Below, in pieces: positions 12,582 to 22,852 of a stretch of 64,000 nt of DNA. The DNA comes from Bryoerythrophyllum caledonicum (lineage: Eukaryota; Streptophyta; Bryopsida; Pottiales; Pottiaceae). A program made the position numbers and the translations under genes. Within the stretch, counting starts at the first letter, position 1. Each line of letters starts with the position of its first letter. The notes under the pieces are model-generated. The model was not told where the DNA came from. It saw only the letters and a list, made by a program, of their open reading frames with translations, and searched no databases. The stretch lies in NCBI GenBank assembly GCA_963971425.1, contig OZ020519.1, positions 10,928,028-10,992,027 on the forward strand, given 5' to 3'.

Positions 12582-12943
12582 TCAAGTTGTGGCACACCTC
12601 GACAATTTGGTGCGGATTTTTTTCCAACTCCATTCAATAGAGAGATGCATCTTGTCTAATGAGTGTATCTTGAGTTTCCAGCTCCATACCAAATTGTAAC
12701 CCCACTTTTGAGAATGATCAAGGGCATTCATTACATAGAATTCCCAATGTGGTGGCATGTAGGGAACTAAACCAAACAACTTGTACAAGCGCTTGTGGAA
12801 AGGAGCCTTGCATATTGAGCACTGCCAACGGACAATCATTAAGCTAATCAAACAAAATGGATGATACAAGTGCTCGCACGTGCCCAAGTGCATTCCGCCT
12901 TCAAGACCGAATGGATTTAAACAAATAGGACACGTAGTACAGT
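12582..12943 (-). CDS. RING-H2 zinc-finger exon carried by the hAT-like element
   Basis: Read on the minus strand from about 12943, the frame opens with TTCPICLNPF and runs through GTCEHLYHPFC to WQCSICKAPF. This gives C-x2-C-x14-C-x-H-x2-H-x2-C-x10-C-x2-C, all eight zinc ligands of a RING-H2 domain. RING-H2 domains typically recruit E2 ubiquitin-conjugating enzymes. A Trp-rich segment follows (KWGYNLVWSWKLKIHSL) and then a stop. An AG acceptor lies just before the exon (TATAAG on the minus strand). A coiled-coil exon lies upstream. The complete ligand set in an otherwise decaying region is notable. Whether the whole gene is intact cannot be decided here. Confidence 0.55.
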
Positions 12944-13107
12944 CTTATACAAAGCTTGAAGGATTAGGCCACAACAACATTGGCGTGCCATGATGGTCGA
13001 GGATAGATGAAACTTCAGTTTTGAAATCCCAATTATGTCGGGAACAATCAATTGTTGTTTGCTCAGCACGAGTGTTGATGGTTGCCATTTCATCCATGTT
13101 GAAAAGA

Positions 13108-13614
13108 TCATCCACAAGGGCCCATGACGTCAAATTGAACACTCTCTTGATTTTTTTCAGTATAATTGTTGTCAATTTTGTTGAATTCCGCCACTATTTG
13201 TCGGGTCCTATTGACACTGAAGATACACGCGAGCTTCCATTGATAATATTGTTCTATCAAAGCATCCAATTGATCTTGCAGTCTCAAATTCTTTGCAAGC
13301 ACGTCCGTGAATTCTTTGCTATTGTCAACGGCCACGCCCCCAACTTCATTGGACGCTGCTACGTTGGCAGTGGCCGGTAATTCTTCAAATGACAATGAAT
13401 CATTGGTCATTGTAGCGGGGTGTAGAGCAAGTTGAAGGCCCTCCATGTCACATTGTTGACCAATAACGATGTTCTTCTCTTTGACTTCTTCCCTTAATAA
13501 TTGCAATTCAACATTTCTCTCTTCAAATTGGTTTCTCAAGCTCTTGATGGTGTTTGCAGCAGCAACAACATCAACAAATCCTATTGTTGGTTCGTCATTT
13601 GTAAGCAACTGCAC
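13108..13614 (-). CDS. Coiled-coil exon upstream of the RING-H2 exon
   Basis: A 168-aa frame contains a strongly heptad-like segment (TIKSLRNQFEERNVELQLL, then REEVKEKNIVIG) and a second one near NLRLQDQLDALIEQYYQWK. It is co-oriented with and just upstream of the RING exon, so it is probably the N-terminal part of the same protein, since coiled coils often flank RING domains. Exon borders are not assigned. A Gly/Arg-rich frame further upstream (13684-13917) overlaps the CpG-rich subterminal repeats and is probably not coding. Confidence 0.4.
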   Translation of the reverse strand: MQLLTNDEPTIGFVDVVAAANTIKSLRNQFEERNVELQLLREEVKEKNIVIGQQCDMEGLQLALHPATMTNDSLSFEELPATANVAASNEVGGVAVDNSKEFTDVLAKNLRLQDQLDALIEQYYQWKLACIFSVNRTRQIVAEFNKIDNNYTEKNQESVQFDVMGPCG

Positions 13615-14019
13615 CTTAGCAACAACTTCAATAGTTGTCCGTTTAGCCCTCCTCTTTTTGGTGAGTTGTTGTGCTCTACTTCTTCAATGTGACTTTAGCA
13701 TGAGGCCCATCAGAGTCAAAACCCGTAGACGGGGCCTTGTCCGTGCCCAGCTGGGATGATGTCTGCGCCATGTCCTCGTCCGCTTCCTAACCTTTTGTCC
13801 GCTCTCCGCCAGGATGATGTCCGCGCCTTGTCCGATGTCCCCGCCCCTACCAATTTTGTCCCCGCCCAGCGTCTTGTCTGGCAGCCAGGTGGTGCCAACG
13901 TGACAACCACGTTCCATTCTTTTACCTTACCAAACAGTCAACTACGTGTTCACTACATCGGACGGGCAGAACCTCTACTGGACGGGAAAACCGGACGTCT
14001 GCCCAATACAACAACCCTG

Positions 14020-17000
14020 TACATACGATTCATGCCTCAAAAATCTAGAAAATAATAAAGCCCCAAGACCAGACCGCTTTCCAAACTACATTTTAAACTA
14101 ATGCCCCTGAGATTTCATGAACTTCTCTCCCTACTCTTCTCTCACTCCTCTACACAAATATAAACCTCCGCCTGATGGAAAACTTGTTCTATAGTATTAT
14201 TCTATATAAAAAGTGACCCCTCAATGCTTCCAAATCATAGACTAATTGCTTTAGCCAATACTATCTATAAACTCTTCACAAGCACGTTCACATCCATATT
14301 ATCCTAGTATGAAGAAAAACCCCAAATCTTACACGACAACCAAGAAGGCTTTGGTGCTTAAAGAAGTGTCGCTAGATATTTCCAAACCATGATAGCCACA
14401 CTCAAAGACGCACAATTTACAAACCAAGATATATATATATATATATATATATATTACATTGATTTCAAAAATGCATTTGGCTCTATTGACGGCACAAGAC
14501 TATTAGCAATTATGTTTGACCTCGGATACTGACGCAATGGCACTAATTGAAAACATCACTATCACTCGTCCACCTCATACGTTGGAGAATATTTTGGAAC
14601 AATCCATCCCATCTCCAAACAACGCGGAACTATACAAGGTGATACCTAAAGCCCAAATTTATTCATTGTTTTCTTAGAACCACTACTAAGATGATTGCAA
14701 AGTGAAAATAACGGCTACACCTTTGGAACATCACAAGTCACCAATAACTCGGCCCCTTGTGCCGATGACCTTGCTGCTATCAGTGGAAAAATATTATCGA
14801 TGCAAATCCAACTTAATAAAATTGACAAATTTTGCAATTGGTATGGACATTGGCACCCAAAAATGTGCCGCCACGGCATGTTTAAACAAATCCAAAATGA
14901 ATCCCACCGCATTCAAAGCACTCATGCAAGCCGCCAACATAAAATACTGTAACCAACCCATCTTTATACTACATCAAAACAAACCATACATGTATCTAGG
15001 CACAAATCTTGTTTCCTCACTAAAATGGAAGAAACAAACTCACATCACTACCACAAAACTTACTAAACAATGCAAAAAACTAATAACATCGCCAACCATC
15101 ATCAAACAGAAAATAGTATAGAACATAGACCCGAAGTACCATAAAGTTTCTACGCAAATCCATATTCCATGCATGCTATTAAAAATAAAAATAAAAATCA
15201 TAGCCATACAAATGTATGTCAAATATCATAATCCAACTCCTTCAAAATTTATTTTAATTTTGAAGCCTTTTCCCTAAAATATGCTTACCTCCGATGTATA
15301 GGAGAACAACTTCAAAATGCACTCAACGACAAAGGTAGACTTGGTAAGATTTACAAAGGACTCACCCACTCTATCCTTGCCAAATACGATGGTGCTAAAA
15401 ACATTTCTAGAATAAACAAAGTTGATTGCACTAGACCACCAATCACCCAAGCATTTTTTCTACTAAAAAATGAAGCAAAAGATTGTCTAAAAAGCACACT
15501 TACGGATTTCTTTTTAGAATCTTCACCTTTGGAACAAATGTGGCTACCAAAAACCCAAAATGACACAAGAATTAACCAACATCTCTCCCAAAAACTTTTA
15601 CAATTTGTTTTTTTCCAGCAAATATTACCGACTTAAAATGAATTACATTACCAAATGGAACACACATTATGAACCACAATGACTTCAAAATATTTCATGC
15701 TACACCATTCAAACTAGTAAAAAACGTTCTTAATATTGCCCATCAACTATTTTGCTACCCTCCATGCCCTAATACATGCGCATCACTATGCTCTACACAC
15801 CAAACCCCTACACATATAGAGACGCATATGTCACCACCAACAACAACATCCAACCCAGAAACAACTCCCCACTAAATCACCCCTCTCAATCCGCCGCACC
15901 CATCCCTCCCTCCCCTCCTTGACATACATCCTTACAAATTCATCTACATATTCCATAAATGTCATTATTGACCATAAACTTAGAAAACATATTGACTCAA
16001 ACAAAATTATAAAAAATGATACCAAATATTTAGGCCAATGGCAACACAGTAGCAATACCTATAACAAATGATTATCCCAGATGAAACTCTTCCCAAGGCA
16101 TGACCAAAATATCTCAACCCACAACTCCGCATAATTAATACAATATTATCAAAACATCCAAAACAAATTCTACATAGAAATTATTCAAGCACACCATCCT
16201 CAAGAGCAATTTGTGATTCAAGATCCGTTACTCCACCCATAATCATTCCCCTCCTCAACATCCACACTACCGAATGCAATCTCAAAAGAGATATTCTTAC
16301 ATCAAACAATACAATCAAAATTCATGAAGTACATCCACATATATACGAAGACAATGGGAGACATCTAATCACTATTCCCTTCACTAGACTTTAATGGCTA
16401 TGGAACCAATACCATAACAAATTACAAACTCCCACAAACATAGAGCCAATAACCCAACCATTTGAAATTGAAATAGTTTGGCTATATCAAAGATATAAAT
16501 ACCGCATCCCAAAAAATGACCCCCTTAAACTCGCACAATACACATTACCCATGCCCATCCTAGAGTTACTAATCTCATTCTTCAACATCCAACACTCGTA
16601 CGTCTCATTCCTCGTCACATACTCCACCCAACTCACTAAGTTCTATTCTCCTTTGAAAAGAGATGAATTTTTGGCTTGCTACGAAATGCCTTTAACCACA
16701 AATGGATTAGGAACGATATTGTGCACCCCACAATATAGAAGGAACACAACAAGCAACACATTGGGCAAGATTTGCGGCCAAAAATGATGCTACAAAAACT
16801 TCCACCCTTATTCTCACACCGGATTATAATTAGTACCAAAAATTTAATCCACATTCACACCCATTCCCAAATTCTCACATCATTGTAGTATTTGAGGCAG
16901 ATTGAGTACCATATGAAAAATCCACTATCCCACCCAAATTAAAAAAATAAACCTAGGCTCAAGCCATCCACCATACAAATATTATGCAAACACCATCAAA

Positions 17001-17051
17001 ATAATAATATGGAACAACTTGCCACACTTACCTCCATAACAAATAACCTTA
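14020..17051 (+). mobile_element. LINE, piece 2 (reverse transcriptase and following region)
   Basis: RT landmarks run in order on the plus strand: KNLENNKAPRPD (14028-14090), NHRLIALANTIYKLF (about 14240), QEGFGA (about 14340), YIDFKNAFGSID (about 14455-14490), the IQGD block (about 14630), CADDLA in place of the catalytic YADD (about 14760), and GMDIGTQKCAAT with PYMYLGTNL. Further on, 16090-16790 carries a conserved-looking segment (VWLYQRYKYRIP, then NIQHSYVSFLVTYSTQLTKF). Stops and frame changes throughout show a dead copy. An (AT)n tract at 14429-14454 interrupts the RT. The piece ends at the Harbinger-like insertion. Confidence 0.85.
14429..14454. repeat. (AT)n microsatellite in the LINE
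   Basis: About 13 AT units lie within the RT domain just ahead of YIDFKNAFG. Confidence 0.95.
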
Positions 17052-18059
17052 GGGGTTGTTTACATCTAGATGGTTTGGGCTGGAGCCCAAAGAATTCCCG
17101 AGTTTTGATTGGAGTAAAGAATTGGTACCCCGGAAATGGGTTTACATCAAGCAAAATGCGGGCTGTGGCCCAAATTGTTTTCCGTGGATGAGAAACCTAG
17201 TTGGAATCCTACATGGCAGATTTGAATAGTGTTTTATGGAACTTAAGGAGACTTATTTCCTACAACCTCTAGGAGGTTGTATTTCCGGAAGGCCGGGAGA
17301 GTATTTTTCAGAACGAATTTCAGCCAATCATTTATAATATTTTAATGCTGGATTTTGACTATTTTTGAACTGAAGTTTTTGACAATTTCTTTCCCGTTAG
17401 TACTGTTCATCATAGAAAGAAGTTACATTTACTGCTCATGGCGTGAGAATTGGAAGAAGAATTTTCCAAGGCCAAAAATCAAGGCCAAAAATCAAGGTAT
17501 GTTCTGAAATCTATCAATTTTCAAGAGGATCTACGTATTTGCAATATTTTTGGACTTAAAGGAATTTTGAGGAGCAAAAGTGCTTGAGCCTTCTTGAGCC
17601 TTTGCCTCGGGCCGGAAAGGGCCAATTGGGCCCCCTTGAGTCCCCCCTTTCCCCCAAAATTCCGGCCGGATCCGGTGTGGTGATGTCGTGCCATGAATTT
17701 AAAAAAAAAATTAAGTTAGTTATATAGAAGAGGTTAAAATACAGAAAATAGTGGGTGGAAAGGTTAGGGCGAATCTAAGTGTTAATCCTTAGATAGTATT
17801 AGGATAAGGAAAATAGAGAGTGCTTACAAAATGTTAAGGGGGATAAATACTGACCCGAGCCCGCACCTTAACCCAACCCATACCGACCCGAGCCCAAGCT
17901 CAAGGATCCAAGCCTAAGGACTCGAGTTTAAGGGCCAAGCCCATGGGTACAAGTCAACGAACCAGGTAGTAGGCCAGCATCTTTGAGGACGGACCATGAG
18001 TAAAGTCCAGAGAAGGAACCTGCGAGCCGGAAATCTACGGAGGAAAGAGGGGACGTCTA

Positions 18060-20760
18060 GAGGCGCGAGACGCAAGACAGAGACGCGATACAGAAGTCCG
18101 AGACGCGAACCCGAGACGCAAACCCGAGACCGAGACGCGAACCCGAGACCCGAACCCGAGACGCGAACCCGAGACGCGAACCCGAGTCCAAGACGCAAAT
18201 CCGAGACGCGAACCCGAGACGCGAACCCGAGACCAAGACGTGAGACCGAGACGCGAACCCGAGTCCGAGACGCGAACCCGAGACACGAACCCGAGACGCG
18301 AGACGCAAGACAAAGACGCGATACAGAAGTCCGAGACGCGAACCCGAGACGCAAACCCGAGACCAAGACGTGAGACCGAGACGCGAACCCGAGAGGCGAA
18401 CCCGAGTCCAAGACGCGAACCCGAGACGCGAACCCAAGACGCGAACCCAAGACGCGAACCCGAGTCCGAGACGCGAGCCCGAGACGCGAATCCGAGACCA
18501 AGACGTGAGACCGAGACGCGAACCCGAGTCCGAGACGCGAACCCGAGACGCGAGACGCAAGACAGAGACGCGATACAGAAGTCCGAGACGCGAACCCGAG
18601 ACGCGAACCCGAGACCAAGACGTGAGACCGAGACGCGAACCCGAGTCCGAGACGCGAACCCGAGACGCGAACCCGAGACCAAGACGTGAGACCGAGACGC
18701 GAACCCGAGTCCGAGACGCGAACCCGAGACGCGAACCTGAGACGCGAGACGCAAGACAGAGACGCGATACAGAAGTCCGAGACGCGAACCCCAGACGCAA
18801 ACCCGACACCAAGACGTGAGACCGAGACGCGAACCTGAGAGGCGAACCCGAGTCCAAGACGCGAACCCGAGACGCGAACCCAAGACGCGAACCCGAGTGC
18901 GAGACGCGAACCCGAGACGCGATACAGAAGTCCGAGACGCGAACCCGAGTCCAAGACACGAACCCGAGACGCGAACCCGAGACCAAGACGTGAGACCGAG
19001 ACACGAACCCGAGTCCGAGACGCGAACCCAAGACGCGAAACGCAAGACAGAGACGCGATACAGAAGTCCGAGACGCGAACCCGAGACCGAGACGCAAGAC
19101 AGAGACGCGATACAGAAGTCCGAGACGCGAGACGCAAGACAGAGACGCGATACAGAAGTCCGAGACGCGAACCCGAGACGCGAATCCGAGACCAAGACGT
19201 GAGACCGAGACGCGAACCTGAGAGGCGAACCCGAGTCCAAGACGCGAACCCGAGACGCGAACCCAAGACGCGAACCCGAGTCCGAGACGCGAACCCGAGA
19301 CCGAGACGCAAGACAGAGACGCGATACAGAAGTCCGAGACGCGAACCCGAGTCCAAGACACAAACCCGAGACGCGAACCCGAGACCAAGACGTGAGACCG
19401 AGACGCGAACCCGAGTCCGAGACGCGAACCCAAGACGCGAGACGCAAGACAGAGACGCGATACAGAAGTCCGAGACGCGAACCCGAGACCGAGACGCAAG
19501 ACAGAGACGCGATACAGAAGTCCGAGACGCGAACCCGAGTCCAAGACACGAACCCGAGACGCGAACCCGAGACCAAGACGTGAGACCGAGACGCGAACCC
19601 GAGTCCGAGACACAAACCCGAGACGCGAGACGCAAGACAGAGACGCGATACAGAAGTCCGAGACGCGAACCCGAGACGCAAACCCGAGACCAAGACGTGA
19701 GACCGAGACGCGAACCCGAGTCCAAGACGCGAACCCAAGACCAAGACGTGAGACCGAGACGCGAACCCGAGTCCGAGACGCGAACCCGAGACGCGAGACG
19801 CAAGACAGAGACGCGATACAGAAGTCCGAGACGCGAACCCGAGACCAAGATGTGAGACCAAGACGCGAACCCGAGTCCGAGACGCGAACCCGAGACGCGA
19901 ACCCGAGACCAAGACGTGAGACCGAGACGCGAACCCGAGTCCGAGATGCGAACCCGAGACGCGAACCTGAGACGCGAGACGCAAGACAGAGACGCGATAC
20001 AGAAGTCCGAGACGCGAACCCGAGACGCAAACCCGAGACCAAGACGTGAGACCGAGACGCGAACCCGAGAGGCGAACCCGAGTCCAAGACGCGAACCCGA
20101 GACGCGAACCCAAGACGCGAACCCGAGTCCGAGACGCGAACCCGAGACCAAGACGTGAGACCGAGACGCGAACCCGAGTCCGAGACGCGAACCCGAGACG
20201 CGAGACGCAAGACAGAGACGCGATACAGAAGTCCGAGACGCGAACTCGAGACGCGAACCCGAGACCAAGACGTGAGACCGAGACGCGAACCCGAGACGCG
20301 AGACGCAAGACAGAGACGCGATACAGAAGTCCGAGACGCGAACCCGAGACCAAGACGTGAGACCAAGACGCGAACCCAAGACGCGAACCCGAGTCCGAGA
20401 CGCGAACCCGAGACGCGAACCCGAGACCAAGACGTGAGACCGAGACGCGAACCCGAGTCCGAGACGCGAACCCGAGACGCGAACCTGAGACGCGAGACGC
20501 AAGACAGAGACGCGATACAGAAGTTCGAGACGCAAACCCGAGACCAAGACGTGAGACCGAGATGCGAACCCGAGACGCGAGACGCAAGATAGAGGCGCGA
20601 GACACAAGACGGAGACGCGATACGGAAGCCCAAGACAGAAGTCCGAGACGCGAACCTGAGACGCGAGACGCAAGACCGAGACACGAGACCGGAACACGAG
20701 ACAGAAATTTTGAGACAAGAGAACCAAGCCAACTGAGCGGAGGTGCGAGACGAGAGGTGC
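18060..20760. repeat. CpG-rich minisatellite array inside the LTR
   Basis: About 2.7 kb is built from four words: GAGACGCGAACCC (13 bp), GAGTCC (6), GAGACCAAGACGTGAGACC (19), and a 40-bp word that starts GAGACGCGAGACGCAAGACA and ends with GATACAGAAGTCC. They recur in higher-order blocks of roughly 130 bp. The array lacks TTA, CTA and TCA almost entirely, so all three minus-strand frames stay open for more than 900 codons; these frames are compositional and I do not call them genes. Variants are mostly C-to-T or G-to-A at CpG. Confidence 0.95.
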
Positions 20761-21030
20761 GAGCTGAGCGGGTTCTGAGCCAAAGAAGAGAAGACTTGAG
20801 GAGTTGGTTCGGAAGTAGGCCTGAAATCTTGTTCCGTAGGTCACTATTCATTAGCGGATTAGGCCCCGATTTGAACTTGGATTTGACTTGGTTTGCCTTG
20901 GAATTTGTGTTTAGATGCCTTTTGACTTGGTACGTTGAGTAGGTAGGACGGTGGCCGCCAAGGGTAATTAATGCCGTCGTTTTTAGTTAGAAGGCATCTT
21001 ATGCTTTTGGCGTTTGTGTGTGTTCTTGGC

Positions 21031-21050
21031 AGTATAAGTGAGGAGTCTCT
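21031..21050 (+). promoter_or_regulatory. TATA-like box of the LTR
   Basis: AGTATAAGTGAGGAGTCTC lies about 270 bp after the minisatellite and about 1.2 kb before the LTR end, a suitable place for the U3/R border. Seen by pattern only. Confidence 0.4.
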
Positions 21051-21204
21051 TGGCACCTCTCTTCACTGCTTGATGTGTGTATTTGCTTTCAGTTGAATTC
21101 TAAACCTACGCTATGAGAAGACCTTCGATGGTTGGAGAGCTCGGATTGCATACATGACTGTGAGTGCCATTTCAAGTAGTCCACTCCTCGAGTCTATACT
21201 AACT

Positions 21205-21375
21205 ATCTAATCACTGTTTCCTTGTTCCATCAAAGTAGATTAGTCCGGGTGGGTGGGAATAACAGGTGAGGTGAGAAGATAGCTAGTAGGGGCGTGACTC
21301 CAACTCTAACCGTTACAGTCGTTTCCTTGTTCCATCAAGTAGATTAGTTGGGTGGATGGGAATAACAGGTGAGAT
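21205..21375. repeat. Duplicated segment in the LTR
   Basis: GTTTCCTTGTTCCATCAA plus AGTAGATTAG and a GGGAATAACAGGTGAG tail occurs twice, starting near 21208 and 21321, about 112 bp apart. Confidence 0.8.
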
Positions 21376-21851
21376 TGTACGTGTCTAGGGAAGGACGAGG
21401 GGGGGGAGTGACGGATGTATGAGGGTCATAAGTGAGTCTTGAGTGACCTTCCGGCGTACCGGTTGGTGTCGGTTGTGAAGACTCATGTCATTCCCTGAAA
21501 CATCCCACTTCCAGCTGCATCGGAGGTGGAGGGAGATTGGGAGGAGGACGAATAGTGGGCGGATAGGCCCCTTGCTCACTTACATTACGTCGCTCGCAGC
21601 CTCGGAAACACGGGTCTAACACCCCTTCGGGGGATCTCAGTAACACCATAACCATCCAAGTGAGTGAGTAGAGTTAGAAGGAGAGAATGGGAGGTAGAGT
21701 AGCTGTTACTTGTGTCGAACACTAAAATCTCTGCGAGCCCACGGACTACCATCCGTGGTGATATAATCTGTATCCGGGTACTCGTGTACCCCGGATGTCT
21801 ATAGTCTATATAGCTGTAAAGATAACCCCCTTCCCTTAACCGGGACTAAGT

Positions 21852-21995
21852 CGAGGTAGGTCCTTACCCGAAGGTCCCTACCTTCCGACGAGGTAGGTCC
21901 TTACCCGAAGGTCCCTACCTTCCAACGAGGTACGTCCCTACCCAAAGGTCCCTACCTTCCGACGAGGTAGGTCCCTACCCGAAGGTCCCTATCCG
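21852..21995. repeat. 37-bp tandem repeats, each self-complementary
   Basis: Four copies start at 21852, 21889, 21926 and 21963. Each opens with CGAGGTAGGTCC and closes with GGTCCCTACCTTCC, so GGTAGG can pair with CCTACC within the unit. Confidence 0.9.
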
Positions 21996-22852
21996 AAGGG
22001 AAGTACTCGTACGGAGAGCGGGATGGTGGCTGTAGATAAACGCTCCGGCGTTGTAATCTAACCCTTTTCCTTCTTTTGATGTAATTATTGTGATATAGAT
22101 AACCTGGTGTACATATAGATGAGTTGTTAGTCGTTGTAGTTCTCGGTGATTCTCTGTGGGAACGATTACCTTAAGGGTATCTTTGTGTTAAGATGTGAAT
22201 AGTTGCCAACACGTACTACGACAGGTGACCAAAATGGCGCCACCGAGGATCGAATCGGCCACCTCTAGCCTCCCTTTCAAGGCCTCACACTACTCTAGTC
22301 ACCAAGCCTACTAGCCACCTAGCCTACTAGCTACCAAGCCTACTAGCTTCCGGTGTGCAAATGTTGGATAAAAACCTTCCTATACTACTATTTCTGTGAT
22401 TTATTGTGTGTTGTCCAAACATTTTCAAGTTCATTTTTAGGCCTTTAATGATGTTTTTGAGCATTTTAGAGCACACCTATTGCATGAAGATTGTACATGA
22501 GCATTACAAACAACATACTTACTTTCTGGTCAAGGTCAAAAATGCTTGGTTGAAGGTACAATTGCATATGGCAGCAGCAACTCGAGGATGTACTCGAACT
22601 GCTCTATCTTTCTTTCACTATGGGGTAATTCTAAAATGAGCCCGTTTTCATACAACTACTTAATAATTCAGCCCAAGTGCACAATGGGCCACAACCCTTC
22701 TATTCGGGTTTACACCTAAACTTTGGGCCACAACCCACTTACAACTCCCTTGTTTGGTGGAAGGTACCCCGCTTACAATGGTTTCATCCTTCAAGTGGGG
22801 TACCACTTGTGTCTATGGGCTCCAACCCAAACCTTCAGGTGTAAACAACCCC

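Larger units (their letters stand above)
8778..14019. mobile_element. hAT-like DNA transposon carrying a RING-H2 gene
   Basis: The left end TAGGATTGTCATAAT and the inverted right end CAGGGTTGTTGTATT match at about 10 of 15 bases and have the YAGGG form typical of hAT termini. An 8-bp duplication flanks it. A secondary TIR-like start, AGGGTTGTC, is at 8802. CpG-rich subterminal repeats face each other: GCGCGGACGT words at 9650-10100 and GTCCGCGCC words at 13730-13880. Inside are a BED-like finger ORF, a family-P insertion and a minus-strand RING-H2/coiled-coil gene. No transposase catalytic core or hAT dimerisation block was found, so it is probably non-autonomous. It sits inside a LINE and is therefore younger than the LINE. 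Confidence 0.6.
17684..22223 (+). mobile_element. Long LTR, probably solo, 4.5 kb
   Basis: It begins TGTCGT and ends ACGACA, a perfect 6-bp inverted terminus of the TG...CA type, and both sides carry GGTGA (17679-17683 and 22224-22228), as expected for a 5-bp target duplication. No internal region, gag or pol lies next to it, so a solo LTR is the simplest reading. Orientation is taken from a TATA-like box at 21033. The superfamily cannot be set. Alternative: a tRNA-primer-site-like TGGCGCCACCGAGGATCGAA at 22235 would make it a 5' LTR with leader and the right GGTGA a coincidence. It is younger than the Harbinger-like element that contains it. Confidence 0.6.
17052..22852. mobile_element. PIF/Harbinger-like TIR element with an internal LTR
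   Basis: The left end GGGGTTGTTTACATC and the inverted right end GGGGTTGTTTACACC are flanked by TTA at 17049-17051 and 22853-22855. About 170 bp next to each end are also inverted copies (GGTACCCC, GGGTTTACA, TGTGGCCCAAA words). TTA target duplication and a GGG-x-x-GTTTACA terminus fit PIF/Harbinger/Tourist elements. Removing the element and one TTA restores the LINE frame (TSITNNL/NICQSY). Without the internal LTR the element would be about 1.26 kb, so it is probably non-autonomous. No transposase was recognised. Confidence 0.75.

Noticed and set aside
12373-13380. Plus-strand ORFs opposite the RING gene
   Set aside because: The minus strand has the RING-H2 ligand pattern and coiled-coil heptads; the plus-strand frames show no domain.
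18060-20760. Array mistaken for CRISPR
   Set aside because: Words are contiguous and have no unique spacers of constant length; the context is a plant nuclear repeat.
17914-20851. Three overlapping minus-strand ORFs of more than 900 codons, and several Arg-rich plus-strand ORFs
   Set aside because: They lie in the minisatellite, whose words contain almost no TTA, CTA or TCA. All frames stay open by composition and word lengths rotate the frame, so no frame is preferred.
22235-22254. tRNA-like or primer-site-like TGGCGCCACCGAGGATCGAA
   Set aside because: No cloverleaf closes around it, so no tRNA gene. It is kept only as an alternative reading of the LTR, because the GGTGA duplication favours a solo LTR.
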